From the NCBI GenBank assembly GCA_030761205.1, contig JAULJL010000005.1, forward strand, positions 9,697,501 to 9,761,500: DNA of 64,000 nucleotides. Direction: 5' to 3'. Shown piece after piece: positions 60,401 to 64,000 of the stretch. A program made the position numbers and the translations under genes. The notes under the pieces are model-generated. The model saw nothing but the letters and a program-made list of their open reading frames with translations, had not been told where the DNA came from and did no database searches. The number at the start of each line of letters is the position of its first letter. Positions within the stretch are counted from its first letter, which is position 1. The stretch is from Fremontodendron californicum (lineage: Eukaryota > Streptophyta > Magnoliopsida > Malvales > Malvaceae).

Positions 60401-62337
60401 AAGAAAGTGCAAGAGTATGGTGCTAAAAGCAATCTCTAGAAGCTATCTTTCAAGTTTTTTCTCTTCTAACTTTCTTTTCTTTTCTAAACTTTTCTTTTTG
60501 CTTTTCAACAATGGAGAGAAAATCAGCCAAAAGCAAGAGAGAATAAAGAGTGAGTGTAGCTGAAAATGAAAGAGAGAATTCCCTCCTTTAGTGTGGCCGA
60601 AACCCCCCTCCAAGGCTAGGATGTTGTCATTTTTCCATAAATCAATTTTCATCCAAGGGCTACTGATCCAAGATGTTTAAAACATGAAATTATCACCCTT
60701 AGATTAGGCCATCAGCTATCCACAATTACAGCTGTTCAAGAATCTTAAGCCATTATGTTGACACTCTCCCTCTTCATGCATTGGTCTATGTGGCTTATTT
60801 GCAAAGACTTGATCAAAAAATCATTAACTCTTCATTGTTCGCCTTTTGATTAAAAAAATCAAAAAATTCCTACCCATATTTGGGCCTTGGCCGGCCAGCC
60901 CCCCTTTTTCCAGCCCATGTTTCATTTTTTTAAAGGCAAGAAGAGCCCTTTTCTTGGGTAAAATGACTTTTTTGCCCTCCGAATGTAAATAAATGAAAAA
61001 GGACTCCAAATTAAAATTTTATTTTTTCAATACTTTCAAAATAATAAAAAATTGGATTCTGAAAGTTTTCAAAATTTTACGAGTCCATTTGCTATTTATT
61101 TGGATTTTTTTTTCCAAAATTGCCCTTTTATGCCACCAAATTTTACCATTATTTAAACGAGCTCCAAATCAAAATTTTTCTTCACCAATCTCTTCCAAAT
61201 AATTTAAAAGTGTTATCTGAAAGTTTTCATAATTTTTGGAACTCATTTGGTATTTTTTCAGGATTTTTCCATTTTGTAAACGAACTCTGAATCAAGATTT
61301 TCTTTCTCCAATCTCTTCCAAATAATTTAAAAATGATATTTGCAAATTTTCAGAATTTTTGGAGTTCATTTGCTATTTTTTCGGGATTTATCTTCTTGAA
61401 TTTTTGCATAGGAGACCTGGGATTTGGCCATTTTGTAAACGAACTCCGAATCAAGATTTTCTTTCTCCAATCTCTTCCAAATAATTTAAAAATGAGATTT
61501 TCAAAATTTTTGGAGTTCATTTGCTATTTTTTCGGGATTTATCTTCTTGAATTTCTACATAGGAGACCCGGGATTTGGTCATTTTGCAAACGTACTCCGA
61601 ATCAAGATTTTCTTTTGCCAATATCTTCCAAATGATTTAAGAATGAGATTTGCAATTTTTCAGAATTTTTGGAGTTCATTTGCTATTTTTCCCAAATTTT
61701 CCAATTTTCCATTTTGCCTCCGAAACCCGGTTTTGCTCAAAACAAGTCCAATTTTTAGATTTTCTTCAAACTGAGCCTTGGGCTATCCTTTTTTAATCAC
61801 TCCTCATCCATTAGGGGCTTTAGTCCTACCGAATCGGGCCATTTCTTTTAATTCTTCCCAATTTCACCGAAATCCACCAAAAACCCTAATTCTCGGTTTT
61901 CTTCCGGATTGACTTTTCTTTCAGTTTTTCCTTCAAGTGGCTTCTCCATTACTTTTATTTGGAAGCTTCAATTTTGACCAATTCGATCGTTTAAGCACTT
62001 TTCCCTAAAATTCCCGGATTAGGGTTTCCTTTCTACTGAATCTCCATAACCCAACTTCCGAACTGCATATCTTTCGATATAGACCTCGGATTATCAAAAT
62101 TCTTTTGTCATTTGTCAATTGAACTTCAAATCTTGATTTTGAAAGTGGGTTGACTTTTTCAGTTGTTGACTTTTTGAGGTTGACTTTTTTTCAAGTTTGA
62201 CTTTTTATGCTCGCCCTCTTAAACTAAGTCTCAGAGTACCACCTGTAAGATGAAAAAAGTTTTTTTACATTCTGAAACATCAATTTAGGAAGAAAACATA
62301 CCTGTTTTAGTGGTCCGGACAAAATTAGGTGTCTACA
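57437..62337 (-). mobile_element. Nested solo LTR (4901 bp) of the same family, TSD TAGGT
   Basis: A complete LTR from TGTCACAACCTAAAAAATAA to AAATTAGGTGTCTACA, without any internal region. It is flanked by TAGGT at 57432-57436 and 62338-62342. The uninterrupted LTR at 39260-39275 shows the empty site (CCTAGGTATCATG). It arose by insertion of a related element into the LTR, followed by LTR-LTR recombination. Open frames within it are repeat artefacts. Confidence 0.95.
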
Positions 62338-64000
62338 TAGGTAACATGATATACTCTATATGAAATGTAATATCCTAAGTCATATGATATATTCTAAATG
62401 AAATAAAATATCCTAAGTGACATAATATATTCTAAACGAAATGAAATGACCTAGGTAACATAATATATTCTACATGAAATGAAATGACCTAGGTAACATA
62501 ATATATTCTATATGAAATGAAATAATTTAAATGACATGGCAAATATAAATGATATGGCATATAATCTAAATGACATGAAACATAAAATAATGATATCATA
62601 TAATATGCATGGAAATAAAAATAAAAATAATAATGTATGAACATATTACATGCTAAATAATATGACAAAAATAACTAAATAAAAAGCATAGGATATCATG
62701 AAATATTCAAAACCATATAACAAATAATATAATATCAAAAATTTAAATCAAAGATAATAACACCATCATAAAAATTAAACATAGCAAAAATTACAAATTA
62801 TGTAATATGCAGGAATATGGTGCAATGCATGAGAATGTATTTTTTTCTTTAATTAAAGAAATCCGTATATCTAAAAAGATATCCGGCTACCTTAGAAAAA
62901 ATATCAAATTAAATATTCTAAAACCAAAATACCTTGTGATTGTTTCAAAACATTTTTGAAAAGCTTAGATTAAAAATAAAAACTAAGCTAAACCCTTTTT
63001 AAATGGCTCTAATTTCCTAAGTTTAAAATCCCGGACTTGACCACCCTCAACCCGAGACTTAAAAAATCATTTTTAAAGTTTAAAAAGGCTTAGAAACTAC
63101 CCTAAGTCAGTAACTAAACTTCCTAATCAGCCTCCTCTAAGTAACTTAACCAAAAAAGAAAAATGATTTTCTTTCAAATTCAATTGTGCCTCTACTGTCC
63201 AGTTTTAAAGCAAAATTTTTTACCCTATTTCTGAAAATTCAAAAGAATCTAAAAAAAATACTGGAGACTCAGGACACGTAAAACTACATGGAAAAAAATC
63301 GACTTAATTTTCTGATTGAAGATAACTGCCCAGAAAAATTGGGAAAGTACGAGTATTGGGTGAAAAAACTGTTTTGCCAAAACATATTCTTTTGCCTTTG
63401 ATAAAATCATTTAAAAATCAAAGTAAAAATATTAGAGACTCTCTAAAAGACTCACAAACAGTAGCTAACACTTTTGAAAAGTTAGGCAAAAAATTGGCTA
63501 AGTAAAAAAATCACAAAGGTAGAATAATCAATTTGACAACTCTTTAATTTTCCACAAGTATGCTCAAGTGAGCATGACTCTGAACCATTGATTGGCCTAA
63601 GTCATAAGTCAAGTGACAAGGACATGAAATGCATGAAAAATACAACAAATATGATGCACAAATGCATGATTTAAAACCTAAATGACATGAAAAATGCATG
63701 GCATCAATAAAATGACCTAGACCTAAATGAACTTGCATGGCATTTAATGCAACCTAGGTCTAAAATGCATGAATATGCATGGCAAACCAAACCAATCCTA
63801 GACCTAAAAAATGCATGGCAATAACACAAACATATGGCATGCTTAAACAAAATACTCAACCAAATATCATGAAAATGCAAACATATCAACTAGGATGATG
63901 AAAATGTACATACAAAGCATAAAATAGAGGGGTGGCCGAATGGCCTCATGCTTCAAAAAGAACATGGCATTTCCACAAACACATGATATACTAACATGCA
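62338..64000 (-). repeat. 5' LTR, outer segment (continues beyond the window)
   Basis: Resumes with TAGGTAACATGATATA and follows 39260-40985 of the left LTR to the window end. No gene. The right end of the element and its target duplication lie outside. Confidence 0.92.

Larger units (their letters stand above)
38397..64000 (-). mobile_element. Ogre/Tat-type Ty3/gypsy retrotransposon, runs off the window
   Basis: Read on the minus strand: 5' LTR (64000 and beyond down to 56567, interrupted by a solo LTR), PBS 56563-56548, leader, ORF1, gag, pro, a predicted intron, RT-RNase H, a second (archaeal-type) RNase H, integrase, a long 3' region with tandem arrays, PPT 43223-43208, and 3' LTR 43207-38397. 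The extra ORF before gag, the second RNase H, the pro-RT intron, the 4.8 kb LTRs and the great length are hallmarks of Ogre/Tat elements. Every ORF has stops or frameshifts. The left flank 38392-38396 is GGTTG; the matching right flank lies outside the window. Confidence 0.93.

Overview
This window is nuclear DNA of a flowering plant. It has split genes with GT-AG introns, long AT-rich spacers, many small inverted-repeat transposons and very large LTR retrotransposons. From memory, the retroelement proteins (gag and the extra ORF upstream of gag) look most like those annotated in cotton and other Malvaceae. I therefore suspect Gossypium or a relative, but that is inference.

Layout. (1) 1-9819: a plus-strand Ty3/gypsy element with LTRs, a tRNA-type PBS, a broken gag and no pol; it looks like a TR-GAG-type non-autonomous element. 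(2) 9820-12300: a decayed LINE interrupted by an AT-rich insert and a hAT-like MITE, then a foldback element. (3) 12439-13629 (minus): an intact two-exon 2-oxoglutarate dioxygenase gene, very probably feruloyl-CoA 6'-hydroxylase (coumarin synthesis). (4) About 13.9-25.5 kb: AT-rich gene-free DNA with several MITEs, microsatellites and tandem repeats. (5) 25590-32425 (minus): an intact six-exon ERD2-type K/HDEL receptor gene of 215 codons. (6) 32.6-38.4 kb: a MITE, one exon of a kinesin-7 gene, a 2.2 kb hAT-like element with a perfect 8 bp target duplication, and the 3' end of a FAR1/FRS-like gene. (7) 38397-64000 and beyond: a giant minus-strand Ogre/Tat element (roughly 23 kb without its nested insert) that broke the FAR1-like gene. 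Its order is LTR, PBS, leader, ORF1, gag, pro, intron, RT-RH-aRH, IN, tandem arrays, PPT, LTR. All its ORFs carry stops or frameshifts. A 4.9 kb solo LTR of the same family sits inside its 5' LTR, flanked by the 5 bp duplication TAGGT.

The two large elements have different LTR ends but share the PBS type, PPT, leader blocks, gag, 3' non-coding blocks, a GACCTCCGGGC tandem array and an R/U5-like LTR core. This suggests that the pol-less element used proteins from Ogre-like partners. The most notable points are this partnership, a predicted in-frame intron between pro and RT, the nested solo LTR, and a set of hAT-like MITEs whose borders are supported by 8 bp duplications. Only two host genes look intact.
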